Below, piece after piece: positions 51,899 to 60,748 of a stretch of 64,000 bases of DNA. The stretch comes from Flavobacterium sp. 270 (GTDB taxonomy: Bacteria > Bacteroidota > Bacteroidia > Flavobacteriales > Flavobacteriaceae), in the NCBI RefSeq assembly GCF_004368785.1, contig NZ_SODM01000004.1, forward strand, positions 298,521 through 362,520, given 5' to 3'. The translations under genes and the position numbers were made by a program. The notes beneath the pieces are model-generated. The model saw only the letters and a list, made by a program, of their open reading frames with translations. It was not told the DNA's origin and did no database searches. Positions within the stretch are counted from its first letter, which is position 1; each line of letters opens with the position of its first letter.

Positions 51899-54328
51899 AT
51901 GAGAAAGATGTCCCACAACTATAAGTCTTTTTTTACTTGTATTTTTGTTTTTCAGTTTTGTCTGAGCAGCATTTTTGCTCAGACAAACACTGATATGAGA
52001 ACCAAAATCAATATCAATGACAATTGGCTTTATTTAGAAAATAATACGCCAAACTTAAACGATGCTGCAAAAGCACAAAACTGGACTGGAATAAACCTGC
52101 CGCACAGCTGGAATAGCGAAGATGCAACAGATTTAAATCCCGGTTACAGACGCGATGCAAGCTGGTACCAAAAAAAGCTGAACATTGCTAAAATTGATTC
52201 AAATCAGCGTTATTTTTTATATTTTGAAGGATCAAATATTACCACAAAAGTCTATTTAAACGGCAAAGAAGCCGGCGGACATATTGGCGGTTATATTGGT
52301 TTTACAATTGATGTTACGAATTTAATTAAAGAAGGAAACAACGACATTTTTGTTAGAGTTGACAACAGTTACGACATCGAAGTTATTCCATCTCAAAAAA
52401 GTGATTTCTTTATTTACGGAGGAATTACGCGCGATGTCTGGTTAATTTCTAAATTTAAAAACAACATTGATAATTTAAAAATTACAACTCCTGAGGTTTC
52501 CGCTAAAAAAGCGAGTTTAAATATTATTGCGTCAACCATAAATCCAGAAAATGCAAAGGATTTATCATTGACGGTAATTCTTAAAAATCCGAAAGGGAAA
52601 AAAGTAGTTTCTAAAACAATTCCTGTTACCGATAAAACTTCAAAAATAACCTTTGAAAACATCAAAAACCCAGAACTTTGGGATACAGACAATCCAAATT
52701 TATATACGGTTTCTGCTATTTTATCAGAAGGAAATAAAATCAAAGACAGCGTTAACGAAAAAGTAGGTTTTAGATGGTTTGAATTTAAAGATCATGGGCC
52801 GTTTTTTCTTAACGGAAAAAGACTTTTACTTCGCGGTACACACCGTCATGAAGAACAAGCCGGAGTTGGCGCAGCAATGAGCAACGCGCAGCATCGCGCC
52901 GATATGGAACTGATAAAAAGCATGGGCGCTAATTTTGTGCGTCTGGCGCATTATCCGCAAGATCCGGAAATTTATAAAGCCTGCGATGAACTTGGACTTT
53001 TGGTTTGGGATGAACTTCCGTGGTGCCGCGGTGGTATTGGTGATGAACTTTGGCAGACGAATACTAAAAATATGCTGGCAGAAATTATCAACCAAAACTA
53101 CAATCATCCAAGTATTATTATTTGGTCTTTGGGTAATGAAATGAACTGGCTTCCTGATTTTCCCGACGGTGATAATACGGATAGAACAAATGTGTTTTTA
53201 AATCAATTAAATGATATTGCACATAAAATGGATCCAACCAGAAAAACGGCTATTAGAAAGTATTATGAAGGTTCGCATATTGTAGATGTTTTCTCGCCTT
53301 CCATCTGGTCGGGGTGGTATTCTGGAAGTTACAAAAGCTACCAAAAAGCAATTGATGTTTACAAAAAAGAATACAATCACTTTATTCATGCCGAATATGG
53401 CGGCGACAGTCACGTTGGTCGTCACAGCGAAAATCCGGTTACAGGCGAAAATGTCATAAAAGCTGAAGGCTGGGAAGAAGCAATTGTGCAAACTAAAGTG
53501 GCCAATATTGCGCAGATTGGTGATTGGAGCGAGAATTACATTGTTGATTTATTCGACTGGCATTTACACGTTTCTGAAAATGATCCGAATTTTGTTGGTA
53601 ATATTCAGTGGGCATTTAAAGATTTTGCAACGCCTTTACGTCCCGAAGATGATATTCCGTATATGAACCAAAAAGGTCTTGTGGACAGAAACGGAAACCC
53701 GAAAGATGCTTTTTATGTTTTTAAAAGTTATTGGGCAAAAGAACCGTTTACTTATATCGAATCGCATACTTGGACAGAGCGTCAAGGCCCTGAAAATACA
53801 CCGAGAACAATTAGTGTTTTTAGTAACTGTGAGAAAGTTACGTTATTTCACCAAGGAAAATCACTTGGAGAAAAACAGCGAAATCTTGCGCTATATCCTG
53901 CAAATGGTTTGACTTGGGATGTGAATTTTTCTAAAGGAGAAAATATCTTGATCGCCATTGGAGAAGCTAAAAACGGAAAAAAAGTTTCGGATACCATTAA
54001 AGTGAATTATCGTTTCAACAAAAATGAAACAGCAACTTCACTTCAATTATCAGCAGAAAAAATGAAAAACGGTCATTATCTGGTTACGGCAATTGCCATT
54101 GATAATAATAATTTACGTTGTCTGGATTACGAAGAAAGTGTTTATTTTCAATGTTTGAAAGGCGGTAAAACCATGAAAAATCAAGGTACGCCAACCGGAA
54201 GTGAATCTATTAAAATGGCAAACGGAAAAGCTTCGATAGAAGTGATTCCTGATAATCCGAATACCCCGATTGAAATGACGGTTTTAAATCAGAATTTTAA
54301 AGGAGAATATTTGAAGATTGCTAATTAA
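51899..54328 (+). CDS. Glycoside hydrolase family 2 (beta-galactosidase/beta-glucuronidase type), secreted
   Basis: 809 residues, 3 bp after the GH88 gene. Signal peptide to ~28 (FCLSSIFAQ). Order: sugar-binding domain (WTGINLPHSWNSEDATD, VYLNGKEAGGHIGGYIGF, GGITRDVWLISK), Ig-like domain, TIM barrel with LLLRGTHRHEEQAGVGAAMS, acid/base Glu414 in IIIWSLGNEMNW and nucleophile Glu499 in HFIHAEYGGDSH, then C-terminal beta domains (~640-809). It acts on a beta-linked sugar of the target glycan; galactose versus glucuronate cannot be settled from sequence. Confidence 0.93.
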   Translation: MRKMSHNYKSFFTCIFVFQFCLSSIFAQTNTDMRTKININDNWLYLENNTPNLNDAAKAQNWTGINLPHSWNSEDATDLNPGYRRDASWYQKKLNIAKIDSNQRYFLYFEGSNITTKVYLNGKEAGGHIGGYIGFTIDVTNLIKEGNNDIFVRVDNSYDIEVIPSQKSDFFIYGGITRDVWLISKFKNNIDNLKITTPEVSAKKASLNIIASTINPENAKDLSLTVILKNPKGKKVVSKTIPVTDKTSKITFENIKNPELWDTDNPNLYTVSAILSEGNKIKDSVNEKVGFRWFEFKDHGPFFLNGKRLLLRGTHRHEEQAGVGAAMSNAQHRADMELIKSMGANFVRLAHYPQDPEIYKACDELGLLVWDELPWCRGGIGDELWQTNTKNMLAEIINQNYNHPSIIIWSLGNEMNWLPDFPDGDNTDRTNVFLNQLNDIAHKMDPTRKTAIRKYYEGSHIVDVFSPSIWSGWYSGSYKSYQKAIDVYKKEYNHFIHAEYGGDSHVGRHSENPVTGENVIKAEGWEEAIVQTKVANIAQIGDWSENYIVDLFDWHLHVSENDPNFVGNIQWAFKDFATPLRPEDDIPYMNQKGLVDRNGNPKDAFYVFKSYWAKEPFTYIESHTWTERQGPENTPRTISVFSNCEKVTLFHQGKSLGEKQRNLALYPANGLTWDVNFSKGENILIAIGEAKNGKKVSDTIKVNYRFNKNETATSLQLSAEKMKNGHYLVTAIAIDNNNLRCLDYEESVYFQCLKGGKTMKNQGTPTGSESIKMANGKASIEVIPDNPNTPIEMTVLNQNFKGEYLKIAN

Positions 54329-54370
54329 TTTAAGCTTTTTTTAGCTGCTAAGACGCTAAGGCACTAAGTT

Positions 54371-54412
54371 TTTGTTTCTCGCTCCCGATAGTTATCGGGA
54401 GCGAGAAACAAA
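54371..54412. repeat. 20-bp perfect inverted repeat within a CTAAGGCACTAAG-type element
   Basis: TTTGTTTCTCGCTCCCGATA (54371-54390) is exactly complementary to 54393-54412 with a 2-nt centre. Flanks CTAAGACGCTAAGGCACTAAG (first 17 bases from 54347) and CTTTGCGCCTTCGTGGCA add partial pairing. It lies between the two GH2 genes. Confidence 0.85.
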
Positions 54413-54458
54413 CTTTGCGCCTTCGTGGCAATAAATACAAAAACAATTAAAATAAAAA

Positions 54459-56291
54459 ATGAAAAAACTACTAACCGCATTACTCCTAACCTCCACTATT
54501 TTTGGATTTGCACAAAACCTAATCTCTAACGTACCAAACCGACATACAACATCTTTAAACGGCGTATGGAATTACATTGTAGATCCTTATCAAACTGGTT
54601 ATTACAGCTTTCACCTTGATCAATACGACAAACAAGAAAAACCAAATAAATCCTCTTTTGCCAGCAATTATCACGCAGTAAACAAACAGGAATTGGTAGA
54701 ATATGATTTTGATAAATCACCAACAATTACTATTCCTGGCGACTGGAATTCGCAGGTTCCTGAACTTAAATATTACGAAGGAAATGTTTGGTTTAAAAAG
54801 TCTTTTGATTATGATTTAAAAGATAAAAAACGCCTTTTTGTTTACCTCGGAGCGATCAATTATAAAGCTGATGTTTATTTAAACGGAAAAAAATTAGGAA
54901 CGCATGAAGGCGGTTTTACTCCATTTAATTATGAAGTAACTTCTATTGTAAAACCAAAAGACAATTTTCTGGTTATTAAAGTTGACAATACACGTCACAA
55001 AGAAGATGTTCCAACGCTAAATACAGATTGGTGGAATTACGGCGGTATCACGCGCGATGTGACTTTGATTGAAGAACAAGCTTCGTTTATAGAAGATTAT
55101 AAGATTCAATTGAATCAAAAAGACAAAAGTAAAATTTCGGGTTTTATCAAAATCAACAATTTAGACGCAAGTCAAAATCAAGTTGCCGTTTCGATTCCGG
55201 AATTAAAAATTAATTATAAAGGAAAAGTGGGTACTGACGGAATTTTAAATTTTGAAATTCCTGTAAAGAAAGTTTCTTATTGGTCGCCGGAAAATCCAAA
55301 ATTATATGATGTTACAATTGATTTTAACGGACAAAAACTAAAAGACAATATTGGTTTTAGAACGATTGAAACTAAGGAAGACAAGATTTTATTAAACGGA
55401 AAACAAATCTTTTTAAGAGGAATTTCTATTCACGAAGAAAATGCAAAAGGCGGACGTGCGAATTCTGAAGAAGATGCTTTACGTTTATTAAACTGGGCAA
55501 AAGAATTGGGATGTAATTATGTACGTCTGGCACATTATCCGCATAACGAAAACATTATTAGAGAGGCTGATAAATTGGGAATCATGGTTTGGGAAGAAAT
55601 TCCGGTGTATTGGTCCGTTCAATTTACCAGAAAAGAAACGTATGACAATGCTCAGGATCAATTAACAGCTGCGATTACCAGAGATAAAAACAGAGCTTGT
55701 ATTATTATTTGGTCGATGGCAAATGAAACTCCAATTTCTGATGCGAGAAACGAGTTTATCAAAAACCTGGTTACACATACCAAATCTTTAGACAATACCA
55801 GATTAATCAGTGCGGCATTATTAACTAAGAATGAAACTATTGATGACGAAATTGGCCAGTATTTGGATATTATTGCATTCAACCAATATTTAGGCTGGTA
55901 CGGCGGTAATCTGGAAGATGCAGAAAAGAAAGTCTGGAAAACCAAATACAATAAACCTATTATTGTTTCTGAGTTTGGAGGCGATGCAAAAGCAGGTTTT
56001 CACGGAGAAAAAAATGAACGCTGGACAGAAGAATATCAGGAATACTTGTACATTCAGAATTTGAAAATGATCGACAAAATTCCTCATATAAGCGGTTTAA
56101 GTCCGTGGATTCTGGTTGATTTTAGATCTCCAAAAAGACTGCTTCCGGGCATTCAAGACGGATACAACCGAAAAGGTTTGATTTCTAATGACGGCGAAAA
56201 AAAGAAAGCTTTTTATATCATGCAGGATTATTACGCTAAGAAGAAAAAAGAAGAAGAAAATTCCTCAGCGAATAAAATGAAAAAAAATTAA
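54459..56291 (+). CDS. Glycoside hydrolase family 2, beta-glucuronidase-like, secreted
   Basis: 610 residues, close to bacterial beta-glucuronidase length. Signal peptide MKKLLTALLLTSTIFGFAQ. Motifs: LNGVWNYIVDPYQTGYY, ITIPGDWNSQVPELKYYEGN, VYLNGKKLGTHEGGFTPFNY, WWNYGGITRDVTLIEE, FLRGISIHEENAKGGRANSE, acid/base Glu423 in IIWSMANETPISD and nucleophile Glu505 in IIVSEFGGDAKAGFH, and SPWILVDFRSPKRL. It would release terminal beta-glucuronate or a related sugar for the SDR/UxuA branch. The substrate is inferred from the locus. Confidence 0.92.
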   Translation: MKKLLTALLLTSTIFGFAQNLISNVPNRHTTSLNGVWNYIVDPYQTGYYSFHLDQYDKQEKPNKSSFASNYHAVNKQELVEYDFDKSPTITIPGDWNSQVPELKYYEGNVWFKKSFDYDLKDKKRLFVYLGAINYKADVYLNGKKLGTHEGGFTPFNYEVTSIVKPKDNFLVIKVDNTRHKEDVPTLNTDWWNYGGITRDVTLIEEQASFIEDYKIQLNQKDKSKISGFIKINNLDASQNQVAVSIPELKINYKGKVGTDGILNFEIPVKKVSYWSPENPKLYDVTIDFNGQKLKDNIGFRTIETKEDKILLNGKQIFLRGISIHEENAKGGRANSEEDALRLLNWAKELGCNYVRLAHYPHNENIIREADKLGIMVWEEIPVYWSVQFTRKETYDNAQDQLTAAITRDKNRACIIIWSMANETPISDARNEFIKNLVTHTKSLDNTRLISAALLTKNETIDDEIGQYLDIIAFNQYLGWYGGNLEDAEKKVWKTKYNKPIIVSEFGGDAKAGFHGEKNERWTEEYQEYLYIQNLKMIDKIPHISGLSPWILVDFRSPKRLLPGIQDGYNRKGLISNDGEKKKAFYIMQDYYAKKKKEEENSSANKMKKN

Positions 56292-56388
56292 GACTGTTAC
56301 CAATTCATTAACAAAAAACAGGCTTATATTTATATGATTTTTCTTCATTATTAACTTACTTTGTAGTAATTCTAAAAATTGTAATCCT

Positions 56389-56949
56389 ATGAAAAAATTA
56401 TGTTTATTAGCAGTTGTTTTATTTACTGCTATTTCAGTTAATGCTCAGGCTGTTAAGTTTCCACCATTAGACGGAAGTCCAGCTGATATTGCTTATTTCC
56501 CAAATAAATCTGTAAAATTCAAAAAAACAGATACTCCTGCTCCAGTTATTAAAGTGATCTACTCTAGACCTTCTGTAAAAGGAAGAACTATTTTTGGTGA
56601 TTTAATTAAATTTGGTGAAGTTTGGAGAGTTGGTGCCAACGAAAACACTGAAATCAAATTTTACAAAGCGGTAACTATCAATGGTGTAAAAGTTCCTGCT
56701 GGATCTTACAGTTTGTTTGCTATTCCAGAAAAAGACAAATGGACGATCATTATCAATAAAGAAACTGATCTTTGGGGCGCGTACGCGTATGACGAAAGCA
56801 AAGATCTTGTAAAAGTTTCTGTACCGGTAAAACCAGTTTCTGATGTAATCGAAGCTTTATCTATTGCTTTTACTACTGAAGGTTCTGTTGCAAATCTTGT
56901 TATTGGATGGGACAAAACAACTGTTGAGCTTCCTATTACGATCAAATAA
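56389..56949 (+). CDS. DUF2911-family exported protein
   Basis: 186 residues, signal peptide MKKLCLLAVVLFTAISVNAQ. The DUF2911 pattern is clear: FPPLDGSPADIAYFPN, VKVIYSRPSVKGRTIFGDLI-like stretch, FGEVWRVGANENTEIKFYKA, VPAGSYSLFAIPEKDKWTII and TDLWGAYAYD. Function is unknown for this beta-rich family. Own terminator at 56973; probably not part of the uronate locus. Confidence 0.9.
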   Translation: MKKLCLLAVVLFTAISVNAQAVKFPPLDGSPADIAYFPNKSVKFKKTDTPAPVIKVIYSRPSVKGRTIFGDLIKFGEVWRVGANENTEIKFYKAVTINGVKVPAGSYSLFAIPEKDKWTIIINKETDLWGAYAYDESKDLVKVSVPVKPVSDVIEALSIAFTTEGSVANLVIGWDKTTVELPITIK

Positions 56950-56972
56950 GGCATAAAAAAATAATTTTTCAA

Positions 56973-57010
56973 AAAAAGAGACACTAAATGTTAATTAAGT
57001 GTCTCTTTTT
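56973..57010 (+). terminator. Rho-independent terminator
   Basis: AAAAAGAGACACT (56973-56985) pairs exactly with AGTGTCTCTTTTT (56998-57010), followed by T and A. It ends the DUF2911 gene. Confidence 0.9.
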
Positions 57011-57060
57011 TAGTTAAATTACCTTCAATTAACTAACCACCAATATTTTAAAGCCACAAT

Positions 57061-58455
57061 ATGAAAAAATACCACTTGCCTCTGTTATTTTTATTGACGA
57101 TTTATGCCACCTACTCCCAACAAAAATTTAAAACTACTTACGAACAATTAAAAGAATATGAAGGTATTTATGAGTACACCAATAAAGGAACTCTAAAAAT
57201 TGCCGCTTCGCCAAAAGACACGCTTCTTTATGCTATTATAAACGAAAGCAGATACAAATTGACTCCATCTGAAAAAGACGTTTTTTTAAATATGTCGAAG
57301 GAAAAAGTAACTTTCGTCAGAAAAGCGAATGTTGTTTCTGGTTATTCTTCTGATGGAAATAATTTTAATCTGATTAATAAAAAAATAGTTTTTCCTAGAG
57401 AAATGTGGTACGCGAAACCAAAAGATTACAAATACGTGTACCAACAACCCAAACAAGATCTCGATGGTATTCTCACTGGTAATATTGACAAAACAAGTTT
57501 AGATAAAACTTTGCTGAATGAAATGATGCAAAAAATTGTGGACGGGACTTATCCAAACGTTCATAGTGTTTTAATCATAAAAGATGGCAAATTAGTCTTT
57601 GAAGAATATTTCTATGAATATAACAAAGGAAAACTGCACGAATTACGATCTGCAACAAAAAGCTTCGTTTCGGCTTTGACCGGAATTGCAATCGATAAAG
57701 GTTTGATAAAAAGCAAAGATGAAACCGTGCTTTCTTTCTTTCCAGAATATACTTTTAAAAACCTTAATGAGGACAAAAGAGCAATCACGATCAAAAACCT
57801 TTTAACCAATCAAAGCGGACTGGATTGTGATGTAAGCAATCCAAAATCAGAAGGAAATGAAACCACGATGAACAATTCGCAAGATTGGATTCAATTTACT
57901 TTAGATTTACCAATGGTTGATGTGCCGGGAGGAAAAGGAATGTATTGTTCCGGCAATCCAATTACAATGGGCCGAATTATCGAAAAAGCAACAAAAATGC
58001 CTTTGCCTGAATTTGCAAAACAAACACTTTTTAAAGATTTAGGTATTAAAAATTTCACATGGAATTTCAAACCAGATGCATCAAGTGCCGAAACTTTTTG
58101 TCAGGTTTATTTAAATTCGAGAGATATGGCGAAATTTGGTTTGCTCTATCTTAACAAAGGAATTTGGAACGGCAAACAGGTTATTTCAAAAGAATGGGTA
58201 AATGAATCATTCACCAAACAATCTGTTGTACAAGGCGTAAATTACGGTTTTTTATGGTGGCTGAAATACCTTATGGTTGATGGCGTAAAATACACTGGAA
58301 AAGCCGCACAAGGAAACGGTGGCCAAAAAATTTATGTTTGGGAAGAACAAAATATGATTACGGTTATTACCGGCGGAAACTATAATTCGCAATCGCCTAG
58401 TGATGAAATTATTCAGAAATACATTCTGCCTTCTTTCAACAAAACTAAAATCTAA
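57061..58455 (+). CDS. Serine beta-lactamase-fold hydrolase (class C-like)
   Basis: 464 residues with signal peptide (MKKYHLPLLFLLTIYATYSQ). An N-terminal ~120-residue region of unknown type precedes the beta-lactamase domain. The S-x-x-K motif is SATKSF (Ser197, Lys200). Other domain features: LRSATKSFVSALTGIAIDKG, TIKNLLTNQSGLD, GGKGMYCSGNPITMGRIIEK, YGFLWWLKYL and AAQGNGGQKIYV in the KTG-box position. Likely an esterase or peptidase of the envelope; true beta-lactam resistance is not implied. Confidence 0.9.
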   Translation: MKKYHLPLLFLLTIYATYSQQKFKTTYEQLKEYEGIYEYTNKGTLKIAASPKDTLLYAIINESRYKLTPSEKDVFLNMSKEKVTFVRKANVVSGYSSDGNNFNLINKKIVFPREMWYAKPKDYKYVYQQPKQDLDGILTGNIDKTSLDKTLLNEMMQKIVDGTYPNVHSVLIIKDGKLVFEEYFYEYNKGKLHELRSATKSFVSALTGIAIDKGLIKSKDETVLSFFPEYTFKNLNEDKRAITIKNLLTNQSGLDCDVSNPKSEGNETTMNNSQDWIQFTLDLPMVDVPGGKGMYCSGNPITMGRIIEKATKMPLPEFAKQTLFKDLGIKNFTWNFKPDASSAETFCQVYLNSRDMAKFGLLYLNKGIWNGKQVISKEWVNESFTKQSVVQGVNYGFLWWLKYLMVDGVKYTGKAAQGNGGQKIYVWEEQNMITVITGGNYNSQSPSDEIIQKYILPSFNKTKI

Positions 58456-58471
58456 TTTATATAGCAATAAA

Positions 58472-58508
58472 AAAATCCCTTTAAGATCAATTTCCTTAAA
58501 GGGATTTT
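58472..58508. terminator. Bidirectional terminator between convergent genes
   Basis: AAAATCCCTTTAAG (58472-58485) pairs exactly with CTTAAAGGGATTTT (58495-58508), with A and T runs outside. It separates the serine hydrolase and the molybdenum hydroxylase operon. Confidence 0.9.
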
Positions 58509-58524
58509 ATTTTTATATATCAAA

Positions 58525-60741
58525 TTAAGCCGTTGCTGTCGATGGTTCGATGATTTTATCCAAAGTGATAGGCAAATCTCTAACGCGTTTTCCAGTTGCA
58601 TTAAAAACGGCATTGGCAATTGCAGGCGCCATTCCGACCAAAGCCGTTTCTCCCAAACCTTTTGTTCCCATTGGGTTGCTTACAGGGTCTTTTTTATTGA
58701 CAAAGAAAACTTCTTGTTTTTCAATATCTGCGTTTACAGGAACATGATAATCTGCAAAATTATTATTGATTGGTCTTCCGAAGCGGTGATCAATTTCTAA
58801 AGCTTCCATCAATCCCATTCCGATTCCGCCTACTGCACCGCCAAACATTTGTCCCGCAGAAGTTTTTTGGCTGATTACTGTACCAATATCAGCACAAGAA
58901 ACCACGTGCGCCAATCTTATTTTTCCAAGATTTGGGTTTACCAGAACTTTTACAAAATGCACTGAGAATGAGTAAATAGAATATTTTTTAGCTTCTTCGT
59001 TTGCTTTAGATTCATTTTCTACGGCTAATTCTTCTAATTTATTTTCACTTAAAAGCGAAGCCAAACTTATTGATTTAGCACTATTTTTTTTAGAAACAAC
59101 CATTCCTTCAACCAATTCTAAATCTTCAGCAGGAATATTTTTAAAAATTGGATTCTGAGAAGCCAATGTTATGGCTTTTGTTACCAATAATTTACAAGCA
59201 TCATTTACAGCCGAACCAACAGATGAAGTCGTTGCAGAACCACCTTGCGTTGGGCCTTTAGGAAGTCCGCTTTTTCCCATTTCAATAACAATATTTTCTG
59301 CGGGAAAACCTGTAATATCGGTACCAATTGCCGTCATCATAGTTGCCGTTCCCGGGCCCATATCGTTTACACTGCATTGTAATATCAAAGTACCATTTGG
59401 TAAAAATTTTGCTTTTACAGAAGTAGCACTTCTATAACATCCAAAAGTTCCCGTTCCCATTCCGTAACCTACAAGCCATTCGCCTTCACGAACTGATGCC
59501 GGTGTATTTTTACGGTTTTTCCAGCCAATTTTTTCCATTCCCGCTTCGTAACATTCTAAAAGATGTTTACTGCTCCACGGTTTATTTTGTTCCTGATCTT
59601 TATCAGCGTGATTTAGTTTACGAAATTCAATTGGGTCCATATTTAGCTTATGTGCCAATTCATCCATCGCACATTCTAAAGCAAAAGAACCTGTTGCTTC
59701 GCCCGGACCACGCATCCAGATTGGCGTACAAGTATCTACAGAAACAATACGATAACGTGTTGTAACATTTTGTGAATCATATAAAAATCGTGACATGTTT
59801 ACTGTGCCTTCCATAAAATCTTCATAAGAAGAAGTCTGTGCTACAGCTTCATGCGTAAGTCCCACAATTTTTCCGTCTTTAGAAGCGCCTAAACCAATAT
59901 TCTGAATGGTATAAGGCCTGTGTCCAACATTGGTAAACATCTGTTCGCGATGCAATACTAATTTTACCGGTCTTCCTAATTTTTTAGCTCCCATAAGTGC
60001 CGCGATTTCATACGGCCAGGTATGCAGACCCATTCCAAAAGCACCTCCAACATATTCTGAATTTACGACCACATCTGTTGGCGGAATTCCGAATACAGTA
60101 CCAATGCTTTTTCGGGTTCCTTCTACACCTTGACTTTTAGTATAAACTGTCGGTTTATTTCCGTCCCATTTTGCGATTATATTCGCTAATTCCATTGGGT
60201 TGTGAACCTCTGTCGGAATTGTATATTCGGCTTCTAAAACTACATCAGCATTTTTATAACCGTCTTGTACACCGCGGTTGTAATCACCACCTTTTTTGCC
60301 TTCAACTTTTCGTTCTTTATCTTTTTCTTTTGCTTTATGAAGTTCTGTAATATGCTCTTCTTTAGTATAAACTGCTTTAACGAGACTTGCTGCATATTGC
60401 ATACGCTCAAAAGTATCTGCAATTACAAGTGCAATTGGCTGGTCGTAATACAAAATGGTATCGTCTTTAAAAATCTGTAACGGCTGCCCAAAATTATGCG
60501 GATCTTTTGCATCTTTATATCCGGCTGGTTTATCTACATTTAAATGCGTTATTACCGCCAAAACACCCGGAGCCCATTCTGCTTTTTTGGTGTCAATGGT
60601 TTTAATTCTTCCTTTTGCGATTGTACTTCCAACCAAACAAGCGTACACTACACCGTCTGTTTTATATTCTGCCGAATACGTGGCGCTTCCGGTTACTTTT
60701 GCAAATCCATCGACTCTGTTAATATTACTTGTTTTGCTCAT
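58525..60741 (-). CDS. paoC: Aldehyde/xanthine-type oxidoreductase, molybdopterin-binding subunit (PaoC-like)
   Basis: Large catalytic subunit of a periplasmic molybdenum hydroxylase. 738 residues. Features: INRVDGFAKVTGSATYSAEY (family start), VEGTRKSIGTVFGIPPTDVV, SEYVGGAFGMGLHTWPYEIA with the Mo-site GAFG loop, MRGPGEATGSFALECAMDEL, SVNDMGPGTATMMTAIGTDI, GGSATTSSVGSAVNDACK, and GTKGLGETALVGMAPAIANA with the catalytic Glu. It lacks its own signal peptide, fitting co-export with the Tat-signal subunit. Last of three genes, 7 bp after the FAD subunit. Confidence 0.94.
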   Translation of the reverse strand: MSKTSNINRVDGFAKVTGSATYSAEYKTDGVVYACLVGSTIAKGRIKTIDTKKAEWAPGVLAVITHLNVDKPAGYKDAKDPHNFGQPLQIFKDDTILYYDQPIALVIADTFERMQYAASLVKAVYTKEEHITELHKAKEKDKERKVEGKKGGDYNRGVQDGYKNADVVLEAEYTIPTEVHNPMELANIIAKWDGNKPTVYTKSQGVEGTRKSIGTVFGIPPTDVVVNSEYVGGAFGMGLHTWPYEIAALMGAKKLGRPVKLVLHREQMFTNVGHRPYTIQNIGLGASKDGKIVGLTHEAVAQTSSYEDFMEGTVNMSRFLYDSQNVTTRYRIVSVDTCTPIWMRGPGEATGSFALECAMDELAHKLNMDPIEFRKLNHADKDQEQNKPWSSKHLLECYEAGMEKIGWKNRKNTPASVREGEWLVGYGMGTGTFGCYRSATSVKAKFLPNGTLILQCSVNDMGPGTATMMTAIGTDITGFPAENIVIEMGKSGLPKGPTQGGSATTSSVGSAVNDACKLLVTKAITLASQNPIFKNIPAEDLELVEGMVVSKKNSAKSISLASLLSENKLEELAVENESKANEEAKKYSIYSFSVHFVKVLVNPNLGKIRLAHVVSCADIGTVISQKTSAGQMFGGAVGGIGMGLMEALEIDHRFGRPINNNFADYHVPVNADIEKQEVFFVNKKDPVSNPMGTKGLGETALVGMAPAIANAVFNATGKRVRDLPITLDKIIEPSTATA

Positions 60742-60748
60742 AATATGC

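Noticed and set aside
51899..56291. The two GH2 genes as a tandem duplication
   Set aside because: They differ in length (809 and 610 residues), domain tail and most sequence outside catalytic motifs, so a recent duplication is not supported.
57061..58455. Reading the serine hydrolase as an antibiotic-resistance beta-lactamase
   Set aside because: The S-x-x-K fold is shared by many esterases and peptidases, and the N-terminal extension is not typical of resistance enzymes.
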